Assembly (NCBI GenBank): GCA_025617745.1
Contig: CM046853.1
Location: 49,096,934-49,160,933 of the forward strand
DNA from: Heliocidaris erythrogramma
Lineage: Eukaryota; Echinodermata; Echinoidea; Camarodonta; Echinometridae
Reading direction: 5' to 3'
Length of the DNA stretch: 64,000 nt
Part shown: positions 10,501 through 18,859 of the stretch, in pieces
Layout: every line of letters begins with the position of its first letter
Numbering within the stretch: position 1 is the first letter of the stretch
Made by a program: the position numbers and the translations under genes
Notes under the pieces: model-generated
Told to the model about the DNA's origin: nothing
Databases searched by the model: none
Seen by the model: the letters and a program-made list of their open reading frames with translations, nothing else

Positions 10501-13500
10501 GCCCCCAATTGTAAAAGCTATGTAAATTTCAAACATCTGCTTCTCCAGAACCAGGCATAGCTCAGACTTGGTATTGTGTATGGAGGTACCTCTATAGATG
10601 AAGAATGAATGTTGTTCATGAAATTTCTCTGAGTGGCCCTATAGGGGCCCTGTGGGGGTAACATACTGGGGGGGGGGGGGCGCTGCCAGGCAAAATGTAC
10701 ATTCTGATCTTCTTCTCCAAAACCCATGATCGGAATTCAACCAAACTTGGTAGGAATCATCCTTAGGGGTAGGGGACCCAAAGTTGCTAAAATGGTACAT
10801 GTGGCCCCCAGGGGGGCCCAGGGGGAGGGCCCCCAATTGTAAAAGCTATGTAAATTTCAAACATCTTCTTCTCCAGAACCAGGCATAGCTCAGACTTGGT
10901 ATTGTGTATGGAGATACCTCTATAGATGAAGAATGAATGTTGTTCATGAAATTTCTCTGAGTGGCCCTGTGGGGGTAACATACTTGGGGGGGGGCGCTGC
11001 CAGGCAAAATGTACATTCTGATCTTCTTCTCCAAAACCCATGATTGGAATTCAACCAAACTTGGTAGGAATCATCCTTAGGGGTAGGGGACCCAAAGTTG
11101 CTAAAATGGTACATGTGGCCCCCAGGGGGGCCCAGGGGGAGGGCCCCCAATTGTAAAAGCTATGTAAATTTCAAACATCTTCTTCTCCAGAACCAGGCAT
11201 AGCTCAGACTTGGTATTGTGTATGGAGGTACCTCTATAGATGAAGAATGAATGTTGTTCATGAAATTTCTCTGAGTGGCCCTATAGGGGCCCTGTGGGGG
11301 TAACATACTGGGGGGGGGGGGGGGCGCTGCCAGGCAAAATGTACACTCTGATCTTCTTCTCCAAAACCCATGATCGGAATTCAACCAAACTTGGTAGGAA
11401 TCATCCTTAGGGGTAGGGGACCCAAAGTTGCTAAAATGGTACATGTGGCCCCCAGGGGGGCCCAGGGGGAGGGCCCCCAATTGTAAAAGCTATGTAAATT
11501 TCAAACATCTTCTTCTCCAGAACCAGGCATAGCTCAGACTTGGTATTGTGTATGGAGGTACCTCTATAGATGAAGAATGAATGTTCATGAAATTTCTCTG
11601 ATTGGCCCTATAGGGGCCCTGTGGGGGTAACATACTGGGGGGGGGGGGGGCGCTGCCAGGCAAAATGTACATTCTGATCTTCTTCTCCAAAACCCATGAT
11701 CGGAATTCAACCAAACTTGGTAGGAATCATCCTTAGGGGTAGGGGACCCAAAGTTGCTAAAATGGTACATGTGGCCCCCAGGGGGGCCCAGGGGGAGGGC
11801 CCCCAATTGTAAAAGCTATGTAAATTTCAAACATCTTCTTCTCCAGAACCAGGCATAGCTCAGACTTGGTATTGTGTATGGAGGTACCTCTATAGATGAA
11901 GAATGAATGTTCATGAAATTTCTCTGAGTGGCCCTATAGGGGCCCTGTGGGGGTAACACACTGGAGGGGGGGGGGGGGGCGCTGCCAGGCAAAATGTACA
12001 TTCTGATCTTCTTCTCCAAAACCCATGATCGGAATTCAACCAAACTTGGTAGGAATCATCCTTAGGGGTAGGGGACCCAAAGTTGCTAAAATGGTACATG
12101 TGGCCCCCAGGGGGAGGGGGCCCAGGGGGAGGGCCCCCAATTGTAAAAGCTATGTAAATTTCAAACATCTGCTTCTCCAGAACCAGGCATAGCTCAGACT
12201 TGGTATTGTGTATGGAGATACCTCTATAGATGAAGAATGAATGTTGTTCATGAAATTTCTCTGAGTGGCCCTATAGGGGCCCTGTGGGGTAACATACCGG
12301 AGGGGGGGGGGGGGAGGGGGGAGGGGGGGGGGGTGCTGCCAGGCAAAATGTACATTCTGATCTTCTTCTCCAAAACCCATGATCGGAATTCAACCAAACT
12401 TGGTAGGAATCATCCTTAGGGGTAAGGGACCCAAAGTTGCTAAAATGGTACATGTGGCCCCCAGGGGGGCCCAGGGGGAGGGCCCCCAATTGTAAAAGCT
12501 ATGTAAATTTCAAACATCTGCTTCTCCAGAACCAGGCATAGCTCAGACTTGGTATTGTGTATGGAGGTACCTCTATAGATGAAGAATGAATGTTGTTCAT
12601 GAAATTTCTCTGAGTGGCCCTATAGGGGCCCTGTGGGGGTAACATACTGGGGGGGGGGGGGGGCGCTGCCAGGCAAAATGTACATTCTGATCTTCTTCTC
12701 CAAAACCCATGATTGGAATTCAACCAAACTTGGTAGGAATCATCCTTAGGGGTAGGGGACCCAAAGTTGCTAAAATGGTACATGTGGCCCCCAGGGGGGC
12801 CCAGGGGGAGGGCCCCCAATTGTAAAAGCTATGTAAATTTCAAACATCTGCTTCTCCAGAACCAGGCATAGCTCAGACTTGGTATTGTGTATGGAGATAC
12901 CTCTATAGATGAAGAATGAATGTTGTTCATGAAATTTCTCTGAGTGGCCCTATAGGGGCCCTGTGGGGTAACATACCGGAGGGGGGGGGGGGGGGGGGGG
13001 GGGGGGCTGCCAGGCAAAATGTACATTCTGATCTTCTTCTCCAAAACCCATGATCGGAATTCAACCAAACTTGGTAGGAATCATCCTTAGGGGTAGGGGA
13101 CCCAAAGTTGCTAAAATGGTACATGTGGCCCCCAGGGGGGCCCAGGGGGGAGGGCCCCCAATTGTAAAAGCTATGTAAATTTCAAACATCTTCTTCTCCA
13201 GAACCAGGCATAGCTCAGACTTGGTATTGTGTATGGAGGTACCTCTATAGATGAAGAATGAATGTTGTTCATGAAATTTCTCTGAGTGGCCCTATAGGGG
13301 CCCTGTGGGGGTAACATACTGGGGGGGGGGGGGGGCGCTGCCAGGCAAAATGTACATTCTGATCTTCTTCTCCAAAACCCATGATCGGAATTCAACCAAA
13401 CTTGGTAGGAATCATCCTTAGGGGTAGGGGACCCAAAGTTGCTAAAATGGTACATGTGGCCCCCAGGGGGGCCCAGGGGGAGGGCCCCCAATTGTAAAAG

Positions 13501-16500
13501 CTATGTAAATTTCAAACATCTTCTTCTCCAGAACCAGGCATAGCTCAGACTTGGTATTGTGTATGGAGATACCTCTATAGATGAAGAATGAATGTTGTTC
13601 ATGAAATTTCTCTGATTGGCCCTATAGGGGCCCTGTGGGGGTAACATACTGGAAGGGGGGGGGCGCTTCCAGGCAAAATGTACATTCTGATCTTCTCCAA
13701 AACACATGATCGGAATTCAACCAAACTTGGTAGGAATCATCCCAAAGTTGCTGAAATGGTACATGTGGCCCCCAGGGGGAGGGCCCCCAAGTGTAAAAGC
13801 TATGTAAATTTCAAACATCTTCTTCTCCAGAACCAGGAATAGCTCAGACTTGGTATTGTGTATGGAGATACCTCTATAGATGAAAAGTTGTTCATGACAT
13901 TCTCAGGGTGGCCCCATAGGGGTCCTGCGAGGGCGACGTTAATATGCAGGAGGGGAAATGTACATTCTTTGCATGATTTGTTGTATGATTCAACCACACT
14001 TGGTGGGAATCATCCTTAGATGTAGGAGATTCTAATAATACATGACATTGTAGACCATGGGGTGGGGGGGGGGGGGAATTATGTTAATTTCTAACATCAT
14101 CTCATGTACATCCTCCTAGTTGTTTCAATTTCTAACATATCTCCTGGTGGTGCTAGAGAGAACATGCACCAGATGTGAATTAATTCTTGTTTGACATGAT
14201 ACCTTTAGTATCCATTTTATATGTTCTTATGTGTGCTCACAGGATAAGTATCTCCATACCAACTGCCTAGCTGCTCTGGCCAATATGTCTTCACAGTTCC
14301 ACTCGCTGCATCCTTATGTTACACAGAGAATAGTTAGGTGAGTATAATCTGTACTGAACTGATTGATAGAAGTATTTGGTTAGAAAATGAAAAGTCTTTG
14401 TCATTGCACAATTGTGTGTCATCCAACCTTGTTCACACATGACAAAGTGTAATTCCTTTGACATGGATAATACAAATTTATTAGGGCATAATCACTTTTC
14501 TAGTGTGTAAATTGACAAGAAAAATCAAGTTTTGTTTTTTAGAAAACCCACTGTATATAATGTCAATCATTCATACAAATTAATGATATTTTAGTGTACG
14601 ACAAATGGAAGAGTTGACCACCAATACATCACCATCGACTCACAAAATTGCCAATTGGAGATTCACATAGATTCAGTGATCTCATTTTCAAACATCCAAA
14701 ACTTTGTCATTTCATGTCCCACTTCTTTCAAACTTTCACCATCCTGTTTTTCTTATTTTTCTGCTTTCACACAATTCATCTTATTACCAAGGCTTATTTT
14801 TGAAGGTATATATATATATATATATATAACTTGTTTTACCAGAGAGGGAGGACTGAAGTGGATTTTGTTTTCTTTATCATTGTAGTTTGTTTGAGTTACT
14901 GATCAAGAAGCATGATAAGATCGTAGAGCAGCTAAGAGCCTCATCAGCGGTAGAGGCCAATGGAGACCTTACACAGGATGCTGAGGTAGACCATGATGAT
15001 GTGGTAAGATTACGTCCGTTTACAGCCAGAAGACCTTTACCTTATATAATTTTACATAAGAGTCACAATATAGTAATTTTATATGGAGCTCTTGATAGAC
15101 GACATCTCTTCTCTAACTAAAAATTATTTAGAATCGTTAACACATTAAAAATGTATTTTGGTGTTGATAAATAATACATTTATAAGCAAATATATTTTAT
15201 TATTATTATTCTGACTGAGCAAAAGCATATTTGCGGATACTTTGCAGTTGTAGAGTTATACCAGGTGTAACAGATAAAAATTTAGACACATGTTCAAAAG
15301 AATTAGAGGGACAAATGAAAGGACATGAAAAAGAGGTAGTCCTAATAGGAAGTAACCAAACAATCTATTCTTATTTAATATAGTCTTGAGGATTATGTAT
15401 GTAGGTTTGTTGACTATAATTGCCAGCAGGTATTTGTCAGTTTGGATATCTGTGATGATCACTGATTTGTTAATATTATACAAATAATGTCTATTAAGAA
15501 GGATATGTTGATTTGTATTTGATACCAACTAATTGAACTCTTGTCAAGTGTTGCTATGTGTACCTCATCTTTATTATATTCATTATGTATGTGCTATCTA
15601 TATACCATACAAATCAATCATACTTGATAATCATACTTGATAATCAAATAAAATTAAACAAGAAATAAAAGTAAATGTATACCAATTTCTTGCACTGAAC
15701 CTTCATCGAGTTTCCTTTGGTATGCCTCATCACTGCTTTCCTTATGGCATGAGGCAACTGAATCTGTCAGCCTGCAAGTAGTTTGATCAAAAAAATGAAA
15801 TGGCTCCCAAAGATTAAGTAGGTGTGTAAAACAATAGTGGCTGTCCCAGTAGTGCTTTGTGGCTTAAGTCACTTGCAAATCACTCTGTCAAGGATTTGAG
15901 TTGCAGTTTTAAGGTCATGAAATTTATCTGTATATATATTCAAACAAAGTTGTAAGGTGGACCGGGGAGTATACGTCATATTCAACAACCGGCAAAAGCA
16001 GCACTTTGTATAGATTTGAAGATTTAATCTCCTGTATTTTTGGTATTGAATTCAGTTGTCGGATCTGAGCGTGTTGGAGGAGGTCATTCGAATGGTGCTA
16101 GAAATCATCAATTCATGTCTAATCAACATGCTCCCCCACAACCCTCATCTGGTCTACACGTTACTCTACAAGCAAGACCTCTTCACGAGCTTCAAATCAC
16201 ATCCCAAGTTTCAGGATATCATTCAAAACATTGACACTGTGAGTATCTCATTTGTAAAATCCAAAGACCCATGTGAATATTTGAAATGCAATCACTGGTT
16301 TGTAACTCTGTATGTAATAGAGATGATACCATGTTATGTTATATAATTAGACCTGAGTTACTTTCTTCCGGGCTACTCGGGCAGTCTTCAAGATAAAGTT
16401 GAGTTCTGGTCATGAAATTGAATTGTAAAAGAAACTGTCTCAGAGCAATTGGGAAAGGTTGATTATATAGCGCATAAGAATTGCTGTACGCTGTAAGGTT

Positions 16501-18049
16501 TTGGAATCACCAAAATGATAAGAAATTGACTCGATCCTGCTGGGAGTCACACGCACTGCACACAGAAATGTGTATATGGGACTCCACACAAATGTATGGA
16601 CCGAACATTTCAGCCGTTTCTTGTCATATTTTTAATGTTAGGGCATTAGAAGAGCAATCCTTTTCTGGGGACATTTCAACTCTGATAATCTTCCAAACTA
16701 ACATAAAAAGAATGAGAAAGCTCACAAATTATTTTCTACCTTTCCCAGAACTTTTTTTTCTAAAAGTGGTGTAAAGGAAAGTTCTGCCCATTTTGACACT
16801 TGATGTTCACAAAATCTCAAGGTAGTAAAGATGATTGCTTTCACTCTTTTGCAGGTACTGACATACTTCTCAGTGAGGTTAGAAGAGAATCAAAGAACAG
16901 GAAATGTTTCCCCGACATTCAAAGAAGTGTATGAGGTGTTGATTTGCAATCTTAAGGTCATGAATTTCATGTGTACATTCAGTTTTGTATGGTGGGCCAA
17001 GTCTTGCACTTGATGTTTACAAAATATCAAGGTAGTAAAGATGATTGCTTTCACTCTTTTGCAGGTACTGACATACTTCTCTGTAAGGTTAGAGGAGAGT
17101 CAAGAAGAACATCACACACCATCTGTCCATCAAGTGTTAGATATCATTAAGCAAGGCATGCTGCAATGGCCTAGGGATAGGTTAAGGGTGAGTCTCTCCA
17201 ACTTGTAGATCAGCAAGTCCAAGGTACTTTGTCCCACAGGGTTTCTCAGCTATCCTGGAAATCAGAAAAGAAAAAAACATGAAAAAATAGTTCCGATATA
17301 TTCAGTGAGGGAAAAGTCAGGGAGATGAGAAGAATAACATGAATCAGGAAAATCAAGGAATTTTGTTGACCCCAAAAGAAAGTTGTCAGTCTCGTGTCCA
17401 TGAGAAGAAGATGTTTTGATGTTATTCAGTCTTCGAAATCTGACGATATTGGTTAACAGATTCTGAGAAATTAGAATGATCTAGGTATCCTTATTTTTGT
17501 ACAGGGTGTTCTAGTTATAGTGTGTGAAATAAGTGAAATGAAGTGAATATGTTGTAACAGTTATTTGTTTTATACATTTTGGTTTGATGCTTCTTGAATT
17601 TTGCTTCATTTTTAATTTCTTCTTTTTTGAAAGTCTGAAAGTCAAAAAACAGGATCAATGGCTATTCTGAATTTCCCCTTAAAACTAGAATACACATTTT
17701 AAATATGTATCATTTAACTCATTTGCCTCAACAAAACAAAACATTTTGGTGCCTCATTTACTGTGTATTGGATCTTAATTGTTGGTCCTAAACTAATGCA
17801 TTATTGTCAAGATGATTTTTGTAGCATTTGGATACAAGAAGGGTTAGTCCTTTTAATATTGTGGGTTAATCTGTTCTCCCCTTTCTTTTGTGTTTATCCC
17901 AGAAATTTCCTGAGCTGAAGTTTCGCTATGTAGAAGAGGACCAGCCTGAGGAGTTCTTCATTCCATACGTGTGGTCCTTAGTCTATCACTCCTCAAACAT
18001 GTATTGGGATCCAGACCGTGTGGAACTCTTCTCTATCAATGCTACATGA
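2611..18049 (+). CDS. DYM: Dymeclin, partial (eleven 3' exons; 5' end outside window)
   Basis: Joined exons: 2611-2736, 3081-3214, 3649-3834, 4266-4450, 6461-6586, 7993-8106, 14243-14337, 14886-15003, 16056-16238, 17065-17187, 17903-18049. Every intron is GT-AG. Apart from one leading base, the join gives 511 codons plus a TGA stop. I recognise the family from conserved blocks such as [76 protein letters not shown] and [15 protein letters not shown]. Family knowledge: dymeclin is a peripheral Golgi protein, about 670 residues and N-myristoylated in man, needed for Golgi organisation and secretory traffic; loss in humans causes Dyggve-Melchior-Clausen and Smith-McCort dysplasias. It is predicted to be all helical with no catalytic site. 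About 160 N-terminal residues, including the myristoylation site, must lie upstream. No visible exon is disrupted, so the gene looks functional. Confidence 0.96.
3081..3214 (+). CDS. DYM: Dymeclin exon b
   Basis: Acceptor CTTTCTCCAG, donor GCAG|GTAGGT. The split codon from exon a becomes TGT (Cys). It encodes a helix ([15 protein letters not shown]) and a variable linker, then [12 protein letters not shown] 3-prime poly-G run lies 37 bases into the following intron (3251-3268). Confidence 0.93.
3649..3834 (+). CDS. DYM: Dymeclin exon c
   Basis: Acceptor CTCCCTAG, donor CAAG|GTAAGC. It encodes [12 protein letters not shown], a charged stretch (KTDDQEDK), then the conserved [15 protein letters not shown] and [10 protein letters not shown]. 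The charged stretch is the part least like vertebrate dymeclin, and is probably a surface loop. Confidence 0.95.
4266..4450 (+). CDS. DYM: Dymeclin exon d
   Basis: Acceptor TTTTCCTAG, donor CTG|GTATGT. It encodes a proline/glycine-rich linker ([13 protein letters not shown]), then the conserved block with [20 protein letters not shown] and SRTNIDTL. It leaves in phase 0, so the next exon starts with a whole codon. Confidence 0.95.
4502..4542. repeat. Long poly-T run
   Basis: About 40 consecutive T bases start 50 bases after the exon d donor. On the other strand it would read as a poly-A tail, but no retroposon body is evident beside it. Confidence 0.85.
4906..5766. repeat. Tandem duplication of a 416-bp unit bounded by CA repeats
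   Basis: CTTACGTGTTTTCACCGG occurs at about 4925 and 5341. The whole segment follows twice, including TAATCCTGGAAGACTAAAAA, GTTGGATAGAGTGCGTAAGC, an A run, CCCAAACGTGGACTCT, CAACAGCGTAGTTA, and CCTCGGTCTCGTGTGTGTCC. Each copy starts or ends in a CACACA run, with a further CA tract at about 5749-5768. The two copies differ by scattered substitutions and short indels. Confidence 0.9.
5769..6058. other. Intron sequence with ATA/TAA microsatellite
   Basis: An ATA/TAA-rich microsatellite is at 5782-5815. The rest, including GGGTAGCC/GGCTATCCC half-sites at about 5827 and 5889, looks like a decayed repeat. No exon is seen. Confidence 0.5.
6059..6407. repeat. Inverted repeat, arms about 95 bp, loop about 157 bp
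   Basis: Arm 1 (6059-6151) and arm 2 (6309-6407) are reverse complements with only a few small indels. Both contain GAGACATGATAACGAAGC, CGACCTGCACTCATCA and TTATCACGCAGGTATATAAC in one or the other orientation. The loop shares nothing obvious with the arms. It ends 53 bases before the exon e acceptor, so the pre-mRNA could fold into a long stem there. Confidence 0.9.
6461..6586 (+). CDS. DYM: Dymeclin exon e
   Basis: The acceptor AACATAATAG has almost no pyrimidine tract; the donor is CTG|GTGAGT. It encodes [18 protein letters not shown], then [20 protein letters not shown] and HEL. The start is fixed by the conserved ILY..(E)ERNSHH block and by the phase. Its weak acceptor and the inverted repeat just upstream make this the exon most likely to be spliced inefficiently. 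Confidence 0.93.
6621..6871. mobile_element. MITE-like element with TTTCAT...GATAACAA termini
   Basis: The left end (GGACCCATTTCATGAAAAAT, then TTATCGATAACAAC) mirrors the right end (GTTATTGATAACAAG, then TTTTATGAAACAGTGCCC). Inside are the reverse complement of the core CTACTGAAATCCTTACATCTGATTGG (split over 6688-6712) and a second GATTGGCT at about 6800. It starts 34 bases after the exon e donor. Related copies are at 22757-22905 and 61645-61761. Confidence 0.8.
6872..7387 (+). other. DYM: Dymeclin intron e-f, unique part
   Basis: No exon or clear repeat is seen. Open frames here have no resemblance to any family I know, and the gene frame is already continuous from exon e to exon f. Confidence 0.6.
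7388..7576. mobile_element. Small inverted-repeat element
   Basis: The left end (GATCCCAGAGCTATATAGAG, then AGAGTCGAGACAC) is the approximate reverse complement of the right end (GTGTCCCAACTCTCTCTTTT, then GATGGGCTCTGTGTGATC). The inside is not similar to other parts of the window. It is a candidate MITE. A 113-codon minus-strand open frame running across it is not called. Confidence 0.65.
7993..8106 (+). CDS. DYM: Dymeclin exon f
   Basis: Acceptor CTTTGTTTACAG, donor AGG|GTGAGT, phase 0 at both ends (38 codons). It encodes [20 protein letters not shown], then [14 protein letters not shown], one of the most conserved parts of dymeclin. It could be skipped without loss of frame. A 6.1-kb intron follows. 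Confidence 0.95.
8277..8411. mobile_element. Short inverted-repeat element, TIR GGGTACATTAGG
   Basis: GGGTACATTAGG at 8277-8288 is exactly inverted as CCTAATGTACCC at 8400-8411. Inside, TACATTAGGT(C/A)GACA recurs at about 8333 and 8352. At about 135 bp it is a small MITE or the remnant of one, within dymeclin intron f-g. Confidence 0.75.
8647..9897. mobile_element. Non-autonomous pogo/Tigger-like DNA transposon
   Basis: The termini CAGTCAAACCTGTCTATAGC (8647) and ACAGGTTTGACTG (ending 9897) are inverted and flanked by TA on both sides (8645-8646 and 9898-9899). That fits the TA target-site duplication and CAGT start of the Tc1/mariner-pogo class. Both ends carry iterated GGTGGCCGCTATAGACAGG subterminal repeats: about four on the left (8647-8755) and about five on the right (9710-9890). 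The 0.9-kb interior is AT-rich and has no frame resembling a transposase, so the element would need one supplied in trans. Class assignment is from the termini only. Confidence 0.8.
9900..10034 (+). other. DYM: Intron DNA between transposon and satellite
   Basis: A short stretch with nothing recognisable between the pogo-like element and the hairpin that opens the satellite. Confidence 0.5.
10035..10065. repeat. Hairpin at the head of the 330-bp satellite
   Basis: AGCTCACCTGAGCC (10035-10048) and GGCTCGAGTGAGCT (10052-10065) pair at 12 of 14 positions, around a TAA loop. It is followed by ATTGCGATGGAAATTTGTCC and GTCGT iterations, then by the satellite units. It has the same layout as the hairpin at 369-397 but a different sequence. 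Confidence 0.8.
10066..13998. repeat. Satellite array, about 12 units of 300-350 bp
   Basis: Each unit contains, in order: CTTCTCCAAAACCCATGATC, GGAATTCAACCAAACTTGGT, GGAATCATCCTTAGGGGTAG, TGGTACATGTGGCCCCCAGG, AAAGCTATGTAAATTTCAAA, CCAGAACCAGGCATAGCTCA, GGTATTGTGTATGGAG, GATGAAGAATGAATGTTGTT, CCCTATAGGGGCCCTGTGGG, then a poly-G run and CGCTGCCAGGCAAAATGTAC. TATGTAAATTTC recurs at about 10195, 10520, 10847, 11160, 11490, 11817, 12150, 12500, 12830, 13171, 13502 and 13801. The first unit and the last two are more diverged or deleted, and the middle ones are nearly identical. Apparent proline-rich minus-strand open frames of 60-106 codons come from the repeat itself. The array lies wholly inside dymeclin intron f-g. 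Confidence 0.95.
13999..14242 (+). other. DYM: Decayed satellite edge and end of intron f-g
   Basis: A degraded piece of satellite (GGAATCATCCTTAGATGTAG, a G run at about 14060) is followed by ordinary intron sequence up to the acceptor at 14241-14242. Confidence 0.6.
14243..14337 (+). CDS. DYM: Dymeclin exon g
   Basis: Acceptor TGTGCTCACAG, donor TTAG|GTGAGT. It encodes [20 protein letters not shown], then [11 protein letters not shown], with the last codon split two-plus-one. The [16 protein letters not shown] block is the most recognisable dymeclin signature in the window. Confidence 0.96.
14886..15003 (+). CDS. DYM: Dymeclin exon h
   Basis: Acceptor TTTATCATTGTAG, donor GTG|GTAAGA. It encodes [18 protein letters not shown], then an acidic, poorly conserved linker (AEVDHDDV). 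A TA microsatellite (14807-14828) lies just upstream. The acidic linker corresponds to a variable, serine/acid-rich loop in vertebrate dymeclin. Confidence 0.92.
15004..16055 (+). other. DYM: Dymeclin intron h-i
   Basis: AT-rich intron without recognisable exon. A stretch at about 15895-15960 (TTGCAGTTTTAAGGTCATGA) resembles the 3' part of the duplicated exon copy at about 16942-17000, suggesting a dispersed or duplicated intron segment. Confidence 0.6.
16056..16238 (+). CDS. DYM: Dymeclin exon i
   Basis: Acceptor GAATTCAG, donor ACT|GTGAGT, phase 0 at both ends (61 codons). It encodes [60 protein letters not shown] and T, all strongly conserved in the family. The +1 frame across this exon gives an unrelated longer-looking start, which is ignored. 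Confidence 0.96.
16797..17112. repeat. 210-bp tandem duplication around dymeclin exon j
   Basis: GGTAGTAAAGATGATTGCTT occurs at 16821 and 17031, exactly 210 bases apart. Similarity starts near CACTTGATGTT (16797 and 17007) and continues through the acceptor into about the first 50 bases of each exon copy. Confidence 0.9.
16855..16956 (+). pseudogene. DYM: Duplicated upstream copy of dymeclin exon j
   Basis: A 210-bp tandem duplication copies the intron end (CACTTGATGTTCACAAAATC; GGTAGTAAAGATGATTGC), the acceptor CACTCTTTTGCAG and the exon start encoding [11 protein letters not shown]. After about 50 bases this copy diverges to [20 protein letters not shown] and lacks the conserved IIKQG...PRDRL block of the true exon. 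The only in-frame donor I see is the weak AAG|GTCATG at 16957, which would give a 102-nt exon (34 codons, phase 0-0). Without it the frame runs to a TGA at 17011-17013. It is either a dead exon copy or a rare alternative exon. Confidence 0.75.
17065..17187 (+). CDS. DYM: Dymeclin exon j (functional copy)
   Basis: Acceptor CACTCTTTTGCAG, donor AGG|GTGAGT, phase 0 at both ends (41 codons). It encodes [40 protein letters not shown] and R. The conserved IIKQG and P+DRL block, absent from the upstream copy, identifies this as the real exon. Confidence 0.94.
17188..17902 (+). other. DYM: Dymeclin intron j-k
   Basis: A 715-bp AT-rich intron ending in TTTGTGTTTATCCCAG. Nothing else is recognised in it. 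Confidence 0.8.
17903..18049 (+). CDS. DYM: Dymeclin terminal exon k with stop
   Basis: Acceptor TTATCCCAG. It encodes [40 protein letters not shown] and ELFSINAT, then TGA at 18047-18049. [20 protein letters not shown] and YW.P...LF are the dymeclin C-terminus. The end of the exon is also the first copy of a short decayed tandem array that continues past the stop. Confidence 0.96.
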   Translation, partial: KFPELKFRYVEEDQPEEFFIPYVWSLVYHSSNMYWDPDRVELFSINAT

Positions 18050-18300
18050 CATATCATAGCCTAACAGAAGGTATAGAACTCTATGTTGGTCCCTAGTCCA
18101 GCACTCTGCCAAGGAACATATGGCTCCAGGTCCCGCATAGATGCTATATGTTATAACATAGCTTTCACAGAACTCGTAGCTGAAATGGTTCCTGGTCTTA
18201 TCAAGCTTCAAGTAATTGCGGTGAGCCTAATTGCTTGGAACCTCTTCGCAAACATTGCTACGTAACATCATAGCTTAAAAGAACCCAGTGCCGATATATT
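17971..18300. repeat. Decayed tandem copies of the dymeclin C-terminal exon end
   Basis: Three copies with a period of about 100-115 bp. Copy 1 is TGGTCCTTAGTCTATCACTC (about 17973) to AATGCTACATGACATATCAT (18038). Copy 2 is TGGTCCCTAGTCCAGCACTC (about 18087) to GATGCTATATGTTATAACAT (18141). Copy 3 is TGGTTCCTGGTCTTATCAAG (18186) to ATTGCTACGTAACATCATAG (18254). Copy 2 still reads WSLVQHSAKE before a stop. Confidence 0.75.
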
Positions 18301-18611
18301 CTACAAAAGCAAAGTAGATTAGCGTGTAGCTTAGCTCCACGGGACCTAGAGCTGTAAGTTATTGTTTGAAGGTATAGGTAATTACGCAAATGCCCTGGTG
18401 CCATGACTTGGTCTTGAATCCAGAACAGTCCATTTCTGAGACCATAGTTCTTTCACTGAACCATATCACTTCCCTTAGGGATATTATTGACCTACAAATA
18501 TTCTTGAAAGAGGCTTCAATGCGGATGTGCATCTTTCCTCCTTGCTTGGATTGTATGACATATGCTTTGGACATGATTGTTCATGGTTATCCTCACCCTT
18601 TCTGAATGTCT

Positions 18612-18760
18612 AATTCAACCATATACCTAACATTGTACCTAACCTAAAACCCAATGGCAACCAAATGAATAAAGCTTGGAGCAAATGAAGCTGGAGCCAA
18701 ATGTCTCTGGGGCAAATATCGCTGAAGCAAAAGTCGCTGGGGCATATGTTGCTGGAGTTC
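18612..18760. repeat. CCTAA-rich dispersed repeat, copy 1
   Basis: TACCTAACCTAAAACCCAAT is followed by GCAAATGAAGCTGGAGCCAA and iterated GCTGGGGC(A/T)-like words. The same combination of CCTAA-rich sequence with GCCGGAGCA-like words is at 41,730-41,880 and, inverted, at 51,130-51,290. Confidence 0.55.
18668..18673 (+). terminator. DYM: Candidate proximal polyadenylation signal
   Basis: AATAAA lies 619 bases after the dymeclin stop and is the first canonical hexamer in that direction that I noticed. It sits just after a CCTAACCTAAAACCC stretch of a dispersed repeat, so it may be repeat-derived. Confidence 0.4.
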
Positions 18761-18859
18761 CATTCGGATAACCCCTTGCTCGATCCTGGTATTCATTATT
18801 TTTGTCCAATATTGCTCAAGATTTCTAAGTAGGTTTCATTGGCGAACTATGTGATTTAA

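Noticed and set aside
10193-13997. A series of similar minus-strand open frames of 60-106 codons rich in proline, suggesting a tandem gene family
   Set aside because: They track the 330-bp satellite exactly, have no splice or start context, and their proline runs are the poly-G tracts read backwards. Frame length varies with G-run length, which fits repeat DNA and not selection on protein.
10066-13998. CRISPR-like array (regular repeats)
   Set aside because: The units are about 330 bp, contiguous and near identical with no unique spacers, in an animal intron. It is a satellite.
16481-16774. Open frame of 97 codons between dymeclin exons i and j
   Set aside because: It has no family features and no suitable splice sites. 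Exons i and j join in frame without it.
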